Source: Micromonospora sediminimaris
GTDB taxonomy: Bacteria > Actinomycetota > Actinomycetes > Mycobacteriales > Micromonosporaceae
Assembly (NCBI GenBank): GCA_900112325.1
Contig: FOLJ01000001.1
Span: forward strand, 124,001-188,000
Direction of reading: 5' to 3'
DNA: 64,000 nucleotides
Shown here: one piece after another, positions 35,727-44,618 of the stretch
Numbering within the stretch: the stretch's first letter is position 1
How the letters are laid out: each line of letters starts with the position of its first letter
Notes under the pieces: generated by a model
Told to the model about the DNA's origin: nothing
Seen by the model: only the letters and a program-made list of their open reading frames with translations
Databases searched by the model: none
Program-made: the position numbers and the translations under genes

Positions 35727-36734
35727 ATGACGACGACACGGAAACTGGGTCGCAGCGGGATCGAGGTCAGCGCGATCGGCATGGGGTGCTGGGCGATCGG
35801 CGGACCGCTGTGGGGTGACGACCGGCAGCCGTTGGGCTGGGGCGAGGTGGACGACGAGGAGTCGGTACGGGCCGTGCACGCGGCGCTTGAGCACGGCGTG
35901 ACCTTCTTCGACACGGCCAGCAACTACGGGGCCGGACACAGCGAGCGGGTGCTCGGCCGAGCGCTCGCCGGGCGGCGGGACCGGGTGGTGATCGCCACCA
36001 AGTTCGGCTTCACCTCCGACGAGGCGACCCGCCGGGCCACCGGCGAGGACCACCGTCCCGAGTACGCGGTGGCCAGCCTGGAGGCGTCGCTGCGCCGGCT
36101 CGGCACCGATCACGTCGACCTGTTGCAACTGCACCTGAACGACCTGGCGCCGGCGCTCGCGCTCGACCTGGTCGACACGCTGGAGGGCCTGGTCACCCAG
36201 GGCAAGATCCGGGCGTACGGGTGGAGCACCGACCACCCCGACTCGGCCACCGCCTTCGCACCGGCCGCCCCGCACTGCACGGCGATCCAGCACGACCAGT
36301 CCGTGCTGCGGGACAACGCCGACATGCTGGCGGTCTGCGAGAAGTACGACCTGGCCAGCATCAACCGGGGGCCGCTGGCGATGGGGCTGCTGACCGCCGC
36401 GACCCGGTCGCTTGGCGACGACGACGTGCGGGGGCGGGCACCGGAGTGGTTGCCCTGGTTCACCGACGGCAGGCCGGCGCCGCAGTGGGCGCAGCGGGTG
36501 GCTCGGGTACGCGAGGCACTCACCGCCGACGGCCGTACCCTCGCCCAGGGCGCGCTCGGCTGGCTGCTGACCCGCAGCCCGCGTACGGTGCCGATCCCCG
36601 GTTTCCGCACGGTGGCGCAGGTCGAGGAGAACGCCCGGGTGCTCACCCTCGGGCCGCTGCCCGCCGACGCCTACGACGAGGTCGAGCGGCACCTGTCGGA
36701 GCTACGTCGGGACGGGGCCGCCACGCGGGCGTGA
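35727..36734 (+). CDS. Aldo/keto reductase
   Basis: 335 residues. TIM-barrel reductase with Asp in FFDTASNYGAG, Tyr in SNYG, Lys in IATKFGF and His in LLQLHLND, so the catalytic set is complete. The C-terminal cofactor segment PIPGFRTVAQVEENA is typical of AKRs. It is of a different subgroup from the reductase at 15.3 kb. ATG 35727 chosen; the upstream frame is open without similarity. There is no clear ribosome-binding site because a palindrome occupies that place. The TIGR01777 gene follows by 47 bases. Confidence 0.9.
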   Translation: MTTTRKLGRSGIEVSAIGMGCWAIGGPLWGDDRQPLGWGEVDDEESVRAVHAALEHGVTFFDTASNYGAGHSERVLGRALAGRRDRVVIATKFGFTSDEATRRATGEDHRPEYAVASLEASLRRLGTDHVDLLQLHLNDLAPALALDLVDTLEGLVTQGKIRAYGWSTDHPDSATAFAPAAPHCTAIQHDQSVLRDNADMLAVCEKYDLASINRGPLAMGLLTAATRSLGDDDVRGRAPEWLPWFTDGRPAPQWAQRVARVREALTADGRTLAQGALGWLLTRSPRTVPIPGFRTVAQVEENARVLTLGPLPADAYDEVERHLSELRRDGAATRA

Positions 36735-36781
36735 CCGACTCGACCGGGCCGGGTCGCCGCGCGTACCCGAAGATGGAGGGC

Positions 36782-37681
36782 ATGCGGATCCTCATGGCCG
36801 GCGCGTCCGGCTTCCTCGGCACCCGGCTGGTCGATCTGCTCGTCGCCGACGGGCACCAGGTGACCCGGCTGGTACGACGACCGCCGCGGGCCGCCGACGA
36901 GCGACGATGGTCGCCGTCGGCGGCGCAGTTGGACCCGGCGGTGGTCGCCGAGGCCGACGCGGTGATCAACCTGGCCGGCGCCGGTGTCGGCGACCGGCGC
37001 TGGAACGACAGGTACCGGCAGCTCATCCGGTCCAGCCGGGTGGACACCACCACCACCCTGGCCACCACGATCGCCGGGCTGCCGGCGGCCGATCGGCCGG
37101 AGGTGCTGCTGAACTCCTCGGCGATCGGCTGGTACGGCAACACCGGCGACCGGGTGGTCGAGGAGGACGCGCCGGCCGGCGAGGGTTTCCTCGCCGACGT
37201 GTCCCGGGTGTGGGAGGCGGCCACCCGGCCGGCCGAGGACGCCGGGGTACGGGTGGTGCGGCTGCGCACCGGGCTACCGCTGCACCGCGACGGTGGGCTG
37301 CTCAAGCCGCAGCTGCTGCCGTTCAAGCTGGGTATCGCCGGCCGGCTCGGCAGCGGCCGGCAGTGGATTCCGTGGATCTCGATGACCGACTGGCTCAACG
37401 CCACCACGTTCCTGCTGGCCCGGGCGGACCTCGCCGGGCCGGTCAACGTGGTCGGCCCGGCCCCGGTCACCAACGCCGAGTTCACTCGCGAGCTGGCCCG
37501 CCAACTGAACCGTCCCGCGGTCATCCCGATCCCGGCGCTGGCCCTGAAGGTCGCCCTGGGCGGCTTCGCCCAGGAGGCGCTGACCAGCACCCGCGTCCTC
37601 CCCGGCGTCCTCAACCGCGCCCAGTTCACCTTCCGCCACCCCGACCTCCGCACCGCCCTCCACGCCGCCCTCCACGACTGA
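36782..37681 (+). CDS. TIGR01777-type NAD-dependent epimerase/dehydratase
   Basis: 299 residues, extended-SDR fold. N-terminal Rossmann motif MAGASGFLGTRLVDLL, then VINLAGAGVGDRRW, LLNSSAIGWYGNTGD and LRTGLPLHRDGGLLKPQLLPFKLG, all typical of TIGR01777 (Rv2216-like) proteins. The fold's C-terminal substrate part is ALKVALGGFAQEALTSTRVLP. The reaction is not established for this family. ATG 36782 is used; ATG 36773 in the same frame is an alternative. In M. tuberculosis this gene lies between dlaT and lipB, and here it keeps that order with accessory genes inserted. Confidence 0.88.
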   Translation: MRILMAGASGFLGTRLVDLLVADGHQVTRLVRRPPRAADERRWSPSAAQLDPAVVAEADAVINLAGAGVGDRRWNDRYRQLIRSSRVDTTTTLATTIAGLPAADRPEVLLNSSAIGWYGNTGDRVVEEDAPAGEGFLADVSRVWEAATRPAEDAGVRVVRLRTGLPLHRDGGLLKPQLLPFKLGIAGRLGSGRQWIPWISMTDWLNATTFLLARADLAGPVNVVGPAPVTNAEFTRELARQLNRPAVIPIPALALKVALGGFAQEALTSTRVLPGVLNRAQFTFRHPDLRTALHAALHD

Positions 37682-37698
37682 CCCCTCCCCTTCAGCCT

Positions 37699-37757
37699 GT
37701 TGATCATGAGGTTGGCGGCAGGGTTGATCTGAAACTGCCGCCAACCTCATGATCAAC
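37699..37757. repeat. Palindromic element copy 4 (perfect, GGTTGGCGGC type)
   Basis: Perfect 22-bp arms (37699-37720 and 37736-37757), 15-base loop. Arm core TTGATCATGAGGTTGGCGGC. Located between convergent genes, 18 bases after the epimerase stop. Confidence 0.95.
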
Positions 37758-37776
37758 GCAGGCGTCGCGGGGGTGG

Positions 37777-39018
37777 TTAGCAGCCGATGAGCCAGTGGTT
37801 GGGTGCGGTTTGGCGCAGGGTGGTGGTGTAGAAGGTGTTGTAGAGGCCCATCCGCTGGTTGGAGCCGTTGGCGTAGGCGTAGCCGCCGGAGTGGTACGCC
37901 CGGCCGGCGGAGACGTGGGCGTAGTTGCTGGCGGTGACGCAGGTCGGGGCACCGGTGGGGGTCGGGCTCGCGGTCGGGGTGGGTGACGCGGTCGGGCTCG
38001 GCGACGTGGTCGGGGTCGCCGTCGGGGTCGGGGTGACGCCGCCGTTCAGGCCGAAGAAGACCGCGTCGTGGTACGTCGAACAGATGGTGTCCAGGAAGTA
38101 CGCGGCGGCGGTGCCGCACTGGTCCGCGCCCGAGCCCGGGTCGACGGGGGTGCCGTGCCCCATGCCGGAGACCCGGTGTACGCGGACCACGTCGTTGCCG
38201 TAGACCTCGACGCTGGTGCCGGCCGGCAGTTGTCGGGTGCTGGTGGGCGTCTGCGAGACACCGAGCACGTTGGTCCACTGGTCGCGGGACTCGGTGGCGT
38301 TAGCCGTTGCCACCGTGTAGTCACTGGTCCCGTGCCAGATGGCCACCTTCGGGCGGGCACCGGAGTAGCCGGGGTAGGCGTTGCGGACGAGATCGCCCCA
38401 CTGCGCGGGGCTCTTGTCCACACCCGGGCTCATGCAGGAGAAGGCGTTGATCATGCTGGTGGCGCACCGGTGCGGCAGCCCGGCGATGATCGAGCCTCCG
38501 GCGAAGACATCCGGGTAGGTCGCCAGCATGGTGGCGCTCATCGCCCCGCCGGCCGACAGCCCGCTGACGTAGACCCGGTTGGCGGCCGTGCCGTACACCG
38601 ACCGGGCGTGGTCGACCATCTGCTTGATGGAGAGCGCCTCGCCCTGCCCCCGGGACGTGTCACCGGTCTCGAACCAGTTGAAGCAGGAGCTGGAGTTGTT
38701 CGCCGAACGCTGCTCGGGGACGATCAGCGCGAACCGCCACTGGTCGGCGTACTTCTGCCAGCCCGAGTTGGCGAAGTAGCCGCTGGCGTTCTGGGCGCAG
38801 CCGTGCAGCAGCACCACGGCCGGGGCGCCGGAGGGCAGGTTGTCCGGCCGGTACGCGTACATGGCGAGGTTGCCGGGGTTGGAGCCGAAGCCGGTGACCT
38901 GGGTCAGGGTTGCGGCCTGGGCGGGCGCGGCGACGGCCACCAGCGCGGTGGCGGCCAGGGCCAGCCCGGCCAGCGCACCGGCGAGCCGGGTACGGGTGCG
39001 GCGCACGAGAGCCTCCAT
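37777..39018 (-). CDS. Secreted PHB-depolymerase-family esterase
   Basis: 413 residues. A basic signal peptide (RRTRTRLAGALAGLALAATALV) ends near APAQA-ATL, residue 36. The esterase domain has oxyanion VLLHGCAQNAS, nucleophile Ser155 in VSGLSAGGAM, and Asp/His in WHGTSDYTV and SGMGHGTPVDPG, matching the type-1 extracellular PHA depolymerase/feruloyl-esterase (LpqC) family. A Thr/Pro/Ser linker leads to a 58-residue C-terminal module (CVTASNYAHVSAGRAY, QRMGLYNTFYTTTLRQT) common on such enzymes. Substrate could be a polyester or an esterified polysaccharide. No convincing ribosome-binding site before the ATG. Confidence 0.88.
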   Translation of the reverse strand: MEALVRRTRTRLAGALAGLALAATALVAVAAPAQAATLTQVTGFGSNPGNLAMYAYRPDNLPSGAPAVVLLHGCAQNASGYFANSGWQKYADQWRFALIVPEQRSANNSSSCFNWFETGDTSRGQGEALSIKQMVDHARSVYGTAANRVYVSGLSAGGAMSATMLATYPDVFAGGSIIAGLPHRCATSMINAFSCMSPGVDKSPAQWGDLVRNAYPGYSGARPKVAIWHGTSDYTVATANATESRDQWTNVLGVSQTPTSTRQLPAGTSVEVYGNDVVRVHRVSGMGHGTPVDPGSGADQCGTAAAYFLDTICSTYHDAVFFGLNGGVTPTPTATPTTSPSPTASPTPTASPTPTGAPTCVTASNYAHVSAGRAYHSGGYAYANGSNQRMGLYNTFYTTTLRQTAPNHWLIGC

Positions 39019-39175
39019 AGGGTGTGAGCTGGGTCACCAATGATTGCCGCGACGTTACGCACTTGTGTCACACCGATGACATGGCGGCCGTGCACATATT
39101 CGTCGATGTCCGGGTGTGGCAGCGCGGGCCGCCGCCTACCTGCCGGGTCTGACCGGCGTGTCCCGGTGCGGTTGG

Positions 39176-39181
39176 TAACGT
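39176..39181 (+). promoter_or_regulatory. Leaderless-type -10 hexamer
   Basis: TAACGT ends seven bases before GTG 39189. Confidence 0.55.
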
Positions 39182-39188
39182 CCGCTAG

Positions 39189-41009
39189 GTGCCCACCTCC
39201 CCGTCCGTGGCTCCCGCGCCCGCCTCACCGTCGCCGTCGCGGGTCGCCCGCGACCGCCGCGTCGATCTGATCGTGGTGCTTGTCGCGTTGGCGCTCGCCG
39301 TCTGGGTGACCAGCGGGCTGTGGATCGACCCGAACGGGCGGGCGATCACCGTCAACTCCAGCGACCAGGCGCTGTTCGAATGGTTGCTGGCCTTCGGCGG
39401 GCACGCGCTGACCCATGGGGACAACCCCCTCTTCACCTATCTGATCAACGTCCCGGACGGGGTAAACCTCGCGGTCAACACCTCGATCACGGTGTACGCG
39501 GCGGTCTTCGCCCCGCTGACGTACCTGATCGGCCCGTCGGCCACCTTCCTGGTGATCCTCACCCTCAATCTGGCCGCCACCGCCGTCGCCTGGTACTGGT
39601 TGCTCTCCCGGCACCTGGTCCGCAGCCCGCTCGCCGCGGCCGTCGGTGGACTGTTCATCGGCTTCTCCCCCGGGATGGTCTCGCACGCCAACGCCCACCT
39701 GAACTGGACCGCCGGCTGGCTGGTGCCACTGCTGGCATGGCGACTGTTCGCGCTGCGCCGGCCAGGCCACTGGCTGCGTGACGGCGCCACCCTCGGCGTA
39801 CTCGTCGCGGTCGCCTTCTCGATCGCCGCCGAGGGACTCTTCTTCACCGCGCTGGCGCTCGGACTCTTCGTCGCCGTCTGGGCGCTGCACCCGGCCAACC
39901 GGACCGAGGCCCGCGCCGTACTGCCCTCGTTCCTGCGCGGGCTGGCGGTGACCGCGGTGGTCGCCGGGGTGTTGCTGGCCTACCCACTGTGGCTGCACTT
40001 CGCCGGGCCGCAGCGATTCCACGGCACCGGCTTCGACGCGGTGATCCATTCCGAGGACATCGCCGCGTACGCCGCCTATCCGCGCCGCTCCCTGGGCGGC
40101 GAGGCCGGGTTCGGCACCTCGCTGGCACCGAACCCCACCGAGGAGAACTCCTTCTTCGGGCTGCCGCTGCTGGTGCTCGCCGTCGGCTGTTTCGTGCTGT
40201 TGTGGCGGGGCGGTGACGCCCGTCGACGGGCCACCCTGTGGGCCCTCGGGATCGTCGCGGTGGTGTTCACCGCGCTCTCGTTCGGGCCGGTGGCCAAGGT
40301 CGACGGCCGGCGAACCGACCTGCCGATGCCCTTCGACCTGCTCGGGCACCTGCCGGTGGTGAACGCCGCGCTGCCCGCCCGGTTCGCGCTGGTGGTGACG
40401 CCGGTGATCGGCCTGCTGCTGGCGTACGCGGTGGACCAGTTGCGTCGACGTCCGCCCTCCCGCCCCGCGGCTGTGGCCTGGACGGTCGGCTTCGCGGTGG
40501 CCCTGGTGCCACTGCTCCCCACTCCGCTGCTGACCAGCGAACGTGAGCCGATCCCCCGCTTCATCACCTCCGGCGCCTGGCGGAACTACGTCTCCACGGG
40601 AGGGGTGCTGACTCCGGCACCGCTCACCCTCGACGTCTACCCCGACGGCCAGCGTTGGCAGGCGTACGCGCTTGCGAACCGACAGGGAGAATTCGCCATC
40701 CCGTCCGGTTTCTTCCTCGGCCCCGGCGGTCCGGACGACCGGGGACGCATCGGTCCGGTGCCGCGCCCGTTCGGCGCGCTGCTGGACCAGGCCGCCCGCA
40801 GCGGTCTGCCGCCGATCGTCACCGAGGGCACCCGCGAAGAGGTCCGGGCCGACCTGGAGCACTGGCGAATCGAGACCGTGGTGCTCGCCGACCAGGTCCA
40901 CGGTGCCAAGTGGCCGGTCGACGAGGAGGCCATCCGCCGCACCCTGGTCCTGCTCTTCGGTGAGCCGGAGCGGGTCGAGGACGTCTGGGTGTGGCAGGTC
41001 CGGCGGTGA
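39189..41009 (+). CDS. Polytopic membrane protein, GT-C glycosyltransferase-like
   Basis: 606 residues. After a Pro/Ala/Ser-rich start there are about ten hydrophobic helices to residue 430, then a soluble C-terminal domain (EWRNYVSTGG to the end, with EEVRADLEHWRIETVVLADQ). The first loop after helix 1 contains SSDQALFEWLLAFG, where an acidic residue would sit in a GT-C enzyme. This fits the membrane glycosyltransferases acting on polyprenyl-linked sugars, but I cannot name a family or substrate. The next gene, lipB, starts 68 bases on with its own promoter-like hexamer. Confidence 0.72.
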   Translation: MPTSPSVAPAPASPSPSRVARDRRVDLIVVLVALALAVWVTSGLWIDPNGRAITVNSSDQALFEWLLAFGGHALTHGDNPLFTYLINVPDGVNLAVNTSITVYAAVFAPLTYLIGPSATFLVILTLNLAATAVAWYWLLSRHLVRSPLAAAVGGLFIGFSPGMVSHANAHLNWTAGWLVPLLAWRLFALRRPGHWLRDGATLGVLVAVAFSIAAEGLFFTALALGLFVAVWALHPANRTEARAVLPSFLRGLAVTAVVAGVLLAYPLWLHFAGPQRFHGTGFDAVIHSEDIAAYAAYPRRSLGGEAGFGTSLAPNPTEENSFFGLPLLVLAVGCFVLLWRGGDARRRATLWALGIVAVVFTALSFGPVAKVDGRRTDLPMPFDLLGHLPVVNAALPARFALVVTPVIGLLLAYAVDQLRRRPPSRPAAVAWTVGFAVALVPLLPTPLLTSEREPIPRFITSGAWRNYVSTGGVLTPAPLTLDVYPDGQRWQAYALANRQGEFAIPSGFFLGPGGPDDRGRIGPVPRPFGALLDQAARSGLPPIVTEGTREEVRADLEHWRIETVVLADQVHGAKWPVDEEAIRRTLVLLFGEPERVEDVWVWQVRR

Positions 41010-41065
41010 GCCAGCCGGGTCCGGCCGTGAGCCGGCTCACCACTGGTGACCAGCGGGTACGGGTC

Positions 41066-41071
41066 TAGGCT
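41066..41071 (+). promoter_or_regulatory. Leaderless-type -10 hexamer, lipB
   Basis: TAGGCT ends six bases before GTG 41078. Confidence 0.65.
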
Positions 41072-41077
41072 GGACGC

Positions 41078-41722
41078 GTGACCGTGACGACCTCCGGCCT
41101 GACGGCCGTACGCGCCGGTGTCCTCGACTACTCCGCCGCCTGGGACGAACAGCGGCGCCTGCACGAGGCGGTGGTCACCGGCGGGCAGGGCGATACCGTG
41201 CTGCTGCTGGAGCACCCGAGCGTCTACACGGCCGGCAAGCGCACCGAGCCGTGGGACCGCCCGGTCGACGGCACCCCGGTGATCGACGTGGACCGCGGCG
41301 GCAAGATCACCTGGCACGGCCCGGGCCAGTTGGTGGGCTACCCGATCGTGCGCCTACCCGACCCGGTCGACGTGGTCGCGTACGTACGCCGGGTCGAGCA
41401 GTTGCTGATCGACGTGTGCGCCGAGTTCGGGCTGGTTGCGGGCCGGGTCGACGGGCGCAGCGGGGTGTGGGTGCCCGCCGACGACAAAGGTCCGGAGCGC
41501 AAGGTCGCGGCGATCGGCATCCGAGTAGCCCGCGGCGTGACCCTGCACGGCTTCGCCATCAACTGCGACTGCGACCTGGCGTACTTCGACCGGATCGTGC
41601 CGTGTGGCATCCGCGACGCCGGCGTCACCTCGTTGACCGCCGAGCTCGGCCACCCCGTCACCATCGCCGACGTCCTCCCCGCAGTAGAACGCCACCTCCC
41701 CACCCTCCTCCCCACCCCCTAA
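41078..41722 (+). CDS. lipB: Octanoyltransferase (lipoyl(octanoyl) transferase)
   Basis: 214 residues. Moves octanoyl from acyl carrier protein to lipoyl domains. Signature [18 protein letters not shown] (73-90), catalytic Lys142 in KVAAIGIRV and Cys176 in VPCGIRDAG. It works before LipA (43.6 kb), and its targets include the E2 at 28.7 kb. Between lipB and lipA lies the opposite-strand aspS with its T-box, whereas in M. tuberculosis lipB and lipA are adjacent (Rv2217, Rv2218). Confidence 0.95.
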   Translation: MTVTTSGLTAVRAGVLDYSAAWDEQRRLHEAVVTGGQGDTVLLLEHPSVYTAGKRTEPWDRPVDGTPVIDVDRGGKITWHGPGQLVGYPIVRLPDPVDVVAYVRRVEQLLIDVCAEFGLVAGRVDGRSGVWVPADDKGPERKVAAIGIRVARGVTLHGFAINCDCDLAYFDRIVPCGIRDAGVTSLTAELGHPVTIADVLPAVERHLPTLLPTP

Positions 41723-41746
41723 CCCCACCCCCACCCAGTCCCGCGG

Positions 41747-41803
41747 TGATCAAGAAGTTTGCGTCGGTTCCGGTGCGGATCCCCGACGCAAACTTCTTGA
41801 TCA
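41747..41803. repeat. Palindromic element copy 5 (perfect, TTTGCGTC type)
   Basis: Perfect 21-bp arms (41747-41767 and 41783-41803), 15-base loop; arm core TGATCAAGAAGTTTGCGTCG, the same as copy 3. Located between convergent lipB and aspS, with a C-rich tract on the left and G runs on the right. Confidence 0.95.
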
Positions 41804-41811
41804 ACCCCACC

Positions 41812-41838
41812 GGGGGGTGGGGTGGGGGGGTTAGGGGG
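41812..41838 (+). other. G-quadruplex motif overlapping the aspS stop
   Basis: G runs of 6, 4, 7 and 5 separated by T, T and TTA; the TTA is the aspS stop codon on the minus strand. Confidence 0.7.
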
Positions 41839-43117
41839 TTAGGCGGTGGAGGTCGCGGGGGAAGGGGGTTACCTGGCGGATGTTGGGGGCGTGGGTGAGG
41901 CGGGCGACCAGGCGTTCCAGGCCGATGGCGAAGCCGCCGTGCGGGGGCATGCCGTGGCGGAACGCGTCGACGTAGCCGGCGTACGGTTCCACCGGCTCAC
42001 CCCGGTCGGCGAGCGCGGCCAGATAGTCGGCGTGCCGGTGCAGCCGCTGGCCACCGGTGACCAGTTCCAGGCCCCGGAACAGCAGGTCGAAGCCGTTGGA
42101 GTAGCCCGGCCGCGCCGGGTCCGGATGGGTGTAGAACGGCCGCTTCGCCATCGGGTACCCGGTGACGAAGAGGAACTCCGACCCGTGCTCGCGCCGGGCC
42201 CACTCCCCCAGCGTCCGTTCGTGCGCCGGTGCCAGGTCCGGCTCGTCGGCGGGCGCGTTGGCGATCCGCAGCGCCTCCGTGAAGTGCACCGCCGGGATCT
42301 GCGCCGGCACCGGCGGGGGTGTGACGCCGAGGGTGTCCAGCGCACCCGCGGCCCGGTCACCGACCGCGTCAAACATCCCGGCGAGGGTGTCCCGCAGTAC
42401 CGTCATCACGTCGCGGTGGTCGGTGACGAAGCCCAGCTCCACGTCGAGCGAGGTGTACTGCGCCAGGTGTCGCACGGTGTCGTGCGGCTCGGCGCGGAAA
42501 ACCGGCCCGACCTCGTAGACCCGCTCGAAGACCCCGACCATGAGCTGCTTGTAGAACTGTGGCGACTGGGCCAGATACGCGGGCCGGCCGAACCAGTCCA
42601 GGTCGAAGACGTTCGCCCCGCTCTCGGTGGACGAGGCGACCACCTTCGGCGTGTGGATCTCCACGAAGCGGCGGGAGTCCAGCGTGGCCCGGAAGCCGGC
42701 CACCGCCGCCGCCGAGATCCGCAACGCGGCCGATCGGGTCGGGTGGCGCAGGGCGACCGGGGCGTGGTCGAGCTGCGTCGGCAGGGTGGCGGCGAGCTCG
42801 GGTCGGTAGAGGTCGAACGGGGGCGGTACGGCGGGCGGTCCGAGTGGCCGTACCGTCGGGTCGGTCAGCTCCAACCCGCCGGGCGCCGCCGCGTTGGTGA
42901 CCACGGTGGCCACCACCTCGACGACGGTCTCCTCCGGCAACGCCTCGACCTCGGCACGCACCGCGGGGTCGGTGACGACCACCTGGGCGAGGCCGGCGGC
43001 GTCCCGGACGATCAGGAAGGCCACCGACTTGAGCAGGCGGCGGCGGTGAATCCAGCCGGCGATCCGGACGGTACGCCCGGTGTACGGCGCGAGCTGGTCG
43101 GACAGGATGCGTTGCAC
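41831..43117 (-). CDS. aspS: Aspartyl-tRNA synthetase, archaeal type
   Basis: Class IIb synthetase, 428 residues, without the GAD insertion of bacterial AspRS (about 590 residues), hence like archaeal AspRS or AsnRS. Anticodon-binding OB fold at the N-terminus (RTVRIAGWIHRRRLLKSVAFLIVRD); motif 2 region VGPVFRAEPHDTVRHLAQYTSLDVE; motif 3 GGFAIGLERLVARLTHAPNIR. It may be a non-discriminating enzyme that also charges tRNA-Asn. The GTG start has GAGGAG seven bases upstream. The leader is a T-box with a GAC specifier, which supports aspartate. A standard aspS probably exists elsewhere in the genome. Confidence 0.88.
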   Translation of the reverse strand: MQRILSDQLAPYTGRTVRIAGWIHRRRLLKSVAFLIVRDAAGLAQVVVTDPAVRAEVEALPEETVVEVVATVVTNAAAPGGLELTDPTVRPLGPPAVPPPFDLYRPELAATLPTQLDHAPVALRHPTRSAALRISAAAVAGFRATLDSRRFVEIHTPKVVASSTESGANVFDLDWFGRPAYLAQSPQFYKQLMVGVFERVYEVGPVFRAEPHDTVRHLAQYTSLDVELGFVTDHRDVMTVLRDTLAGMFDAVGDRAAGALDTLGVTPPPVPAQIPAVHFTEALRIANAPADEPDLAPAHERTLGEWARREHGSEFLFVTGYPMAKRPFYTHPDPARPGYSNGFDLLFRGLELVTGGQRLHRHADYLAALADRGEPVEPYAGYVDAFRHGMPPHGGFAIGLERLVARLTHAPNIRQVTPFPRDLHRLTP

Positions 43118-43478
43118 AGTGGCTCTCCTCGGTCGATCGCAACGCCCTGGCCACCTCGGGTGGCGAGGCGTCGCCTCAGCCCCGGGAGGTGTGGGCGAGC
43201 GGGAACCTCGCGGTGCCACCACACCTTCGCTCCCGTCGGGGACGGGAGCCTCGTTCGTCGCCTTTTCACCGGGGCCAGCCGGGCGGGCTCTACTGGGCGT
43301 GGATGCCGGAGCCGCCCTGCTCAGGACCGTCCAGGCACCAAACGCTGTTCTTCCCGCAGCTCGGGAGGGTCTTCGCGGCCCCGGTGCCAGACCGCCTCGC
43401 AGCAACCGGCGGCTCTCTTCAACTGGCGGATCGGTGCGCTACTCGGCTCCGTCGTCGCTACTCGCCGCGCACGCTAAC
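43118..43478 (-). ncRNA. T-box leader (aspartate type) of aspS
   Basis: On the minus strand the 361-base leader has the T-box parts in order. The stem I lower helix GUAGC/GCUGC flanks a kink-turn-like GACGAC/CGA loop; helix GGAG/CUCC follows; then the specifier loop has AGUA opposite GAA, followed directly by GAC (43371-43369), an Asp codon. The distal loop signature AGAGAGCCGCCGG and GCUGCGAGGCGG lies at about 43390-43420. The T-box sequence GGUGGCACCGCGAG is at 43206-43220; its UGGC would pair with a tRNA 3' end having discriminator G, as tRNA-Asp has. A GGUGUGG/CCACACC stem overlaps it. No U tract follows, so control is probably translational. Confidence 0.85.
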
Positions 43479-43589
43479 ACCCCGTCGGGTCGTCCTGTTA
43501 CGTGTTTTTTTGCAGTCCGGTGTCCGGCGTCACAGGATTTCCGGGGTGACGGCCGTCGCCCGCCGTTCATCGACCGCCGCCGTCCGGCG

Positions 43590-43595
43590 TAGGCT
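43590..43595 (+). promoter_or_regulatory. Leaderless-type -10 hexamer, lipA
   Basis: TAGGCT ends six bases before GTG 43602. Confidence 0.65.
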
Positions 43596-43601
43596 CGTTT
43601 T

Positions 43602-44594
43602 GTGACGATCGAGCACTCCGCGCCGACGACCGGCCAGGCCGCGAGTACCGCGACGCCCGCCCCTGAGGGGCGGCGACTGCTGCGGATCGAGGCACGCAAC
43701 GCCGAGACGCCGATCGAGCGCAAACCGCCGTGGATCAAGGTCAAGGCCAAGATGGGCCCCGAGTACACCCAGCTGCGTGGGCTGGTCGCCCGCGAAGGGC
43801 TGCACACGGTGTGCCAGGAGGCCGGCTGTCCCAACATCTACGAATGTTGGGAGGACCGCGAGGCCACCTTCCTCATCGGCGGTGACCAGTGCACCCGCCG
43901 CTGCGACTTCTGCCAGATCGACACCGGCAAGCCGGCCGAATTCGACGCCGACGAGCCGCGTCGCGTCGCCGAGTCGGTGGTGTCGATGGGGCTGCGGTAC
44001 GCCACCATCACCGGTGTCGCCCGTGACGACCTGCCCGACGGCGGCGCCTGGCTGTACGCCGAGACCGTGCGGCAGATCCACGCCTTGCAGCCCGGCTGCG
44101 GTGTCGAGCTGCTGATCCCCGACTTCAACGCGGTACCCGAGCAGCTTGCCGAGGTCTTCGGTGCCAAACCGGAGGTGCTCGCGCACAACGTGGAGACGGT
44201 TCCCCGGATCTTCAAGCGGATCCGGCCGGCCTTCCGCTACGAGCGGTCCCTGGACGTCATCTCGCAGGCCCGCGCCGACGGCCTGGTCACCAAGAGCAAC
44301 TTGATCCTGGGCATGGGCGAGGAGCGCTCCGAGATCTCCCAGGCCCTGCGCGACCTGCACGCCGCCGGCTGTGAGCTGATCACCATCACCCAGTACCTGC
44401 GCCCCTCCCCCCGGCACCACCCGGTGGAACGGTGGGTCAAGCCGGAGGAGTTCGTCGAGCTGCGGGAGGAGGCCGAGGAGATCGGCTTCGCGGGCGTGAT
44501 GAGCGGCCCCCTGGTCCGTTCCTCCTACCGCGCCGGCCGCCTCTACCAGCAGGCCCTCGCGGCCCGCGAACCGGCAACCCTGGCCACCCGCTGA
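43602..44594 (+). CDS. lipA: Lipoyl synthase
   Basis: Radical-SAM enzyme, 330 residues, inserting two sulfurs into octanoyl-lysine. The auxiliary cluster ligands are Cys71, Cys76 and Cys82 ([14 protein letters not shown]); the SAM cluster ligands are Cys97, Cys101 and Cys104 (CTRRCDFC). The C-terminal SSYRAG supplies the serine ligand. Its GTG start follows TAGGCT by six bases. It is divergent from the aspS T-box transcript and convergent with the LAL regulator. Pairs functionally with lipB. Confidence 0.96.
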   Translation: MTIEHSAPTTGQAASTATPAPEGRRLLRIEARNAETPIERKPPWIKVKAKMGPEYTQLRGLVAREGLHTVCQEAGCPNIYECWEDREATFLIGGDQCTRRCDFCQIDTGKPAEFDADEPRRVAESVVSMGLRYATITGVARDDLPDGGAWLYAETVRQIHALQPGCGVELLIPDFNAVPEQLAEVFGAKPEVLAHNVETVPRIFKRIRPAFRYERSLDVISQARADGLVTKSNLILGMGEERSEISQALRDLHAAGCELITITQYLRPSPRHHPVERWVKPEEFVELREEAEEIGFAGVMSGPLVRSSYRAGRLYQQALAAREPATLATR

Positions 44595-44618
44595 CCCACC
44601 CGCCCCGGGCCCGCCGCG

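Noticed and set aside
43501-43512. T7 tract as a rho-independent terminator
   Set aside because: No stem of adequate length precedes it on either strand in the right orientation, and it lies between divergent transcripts.
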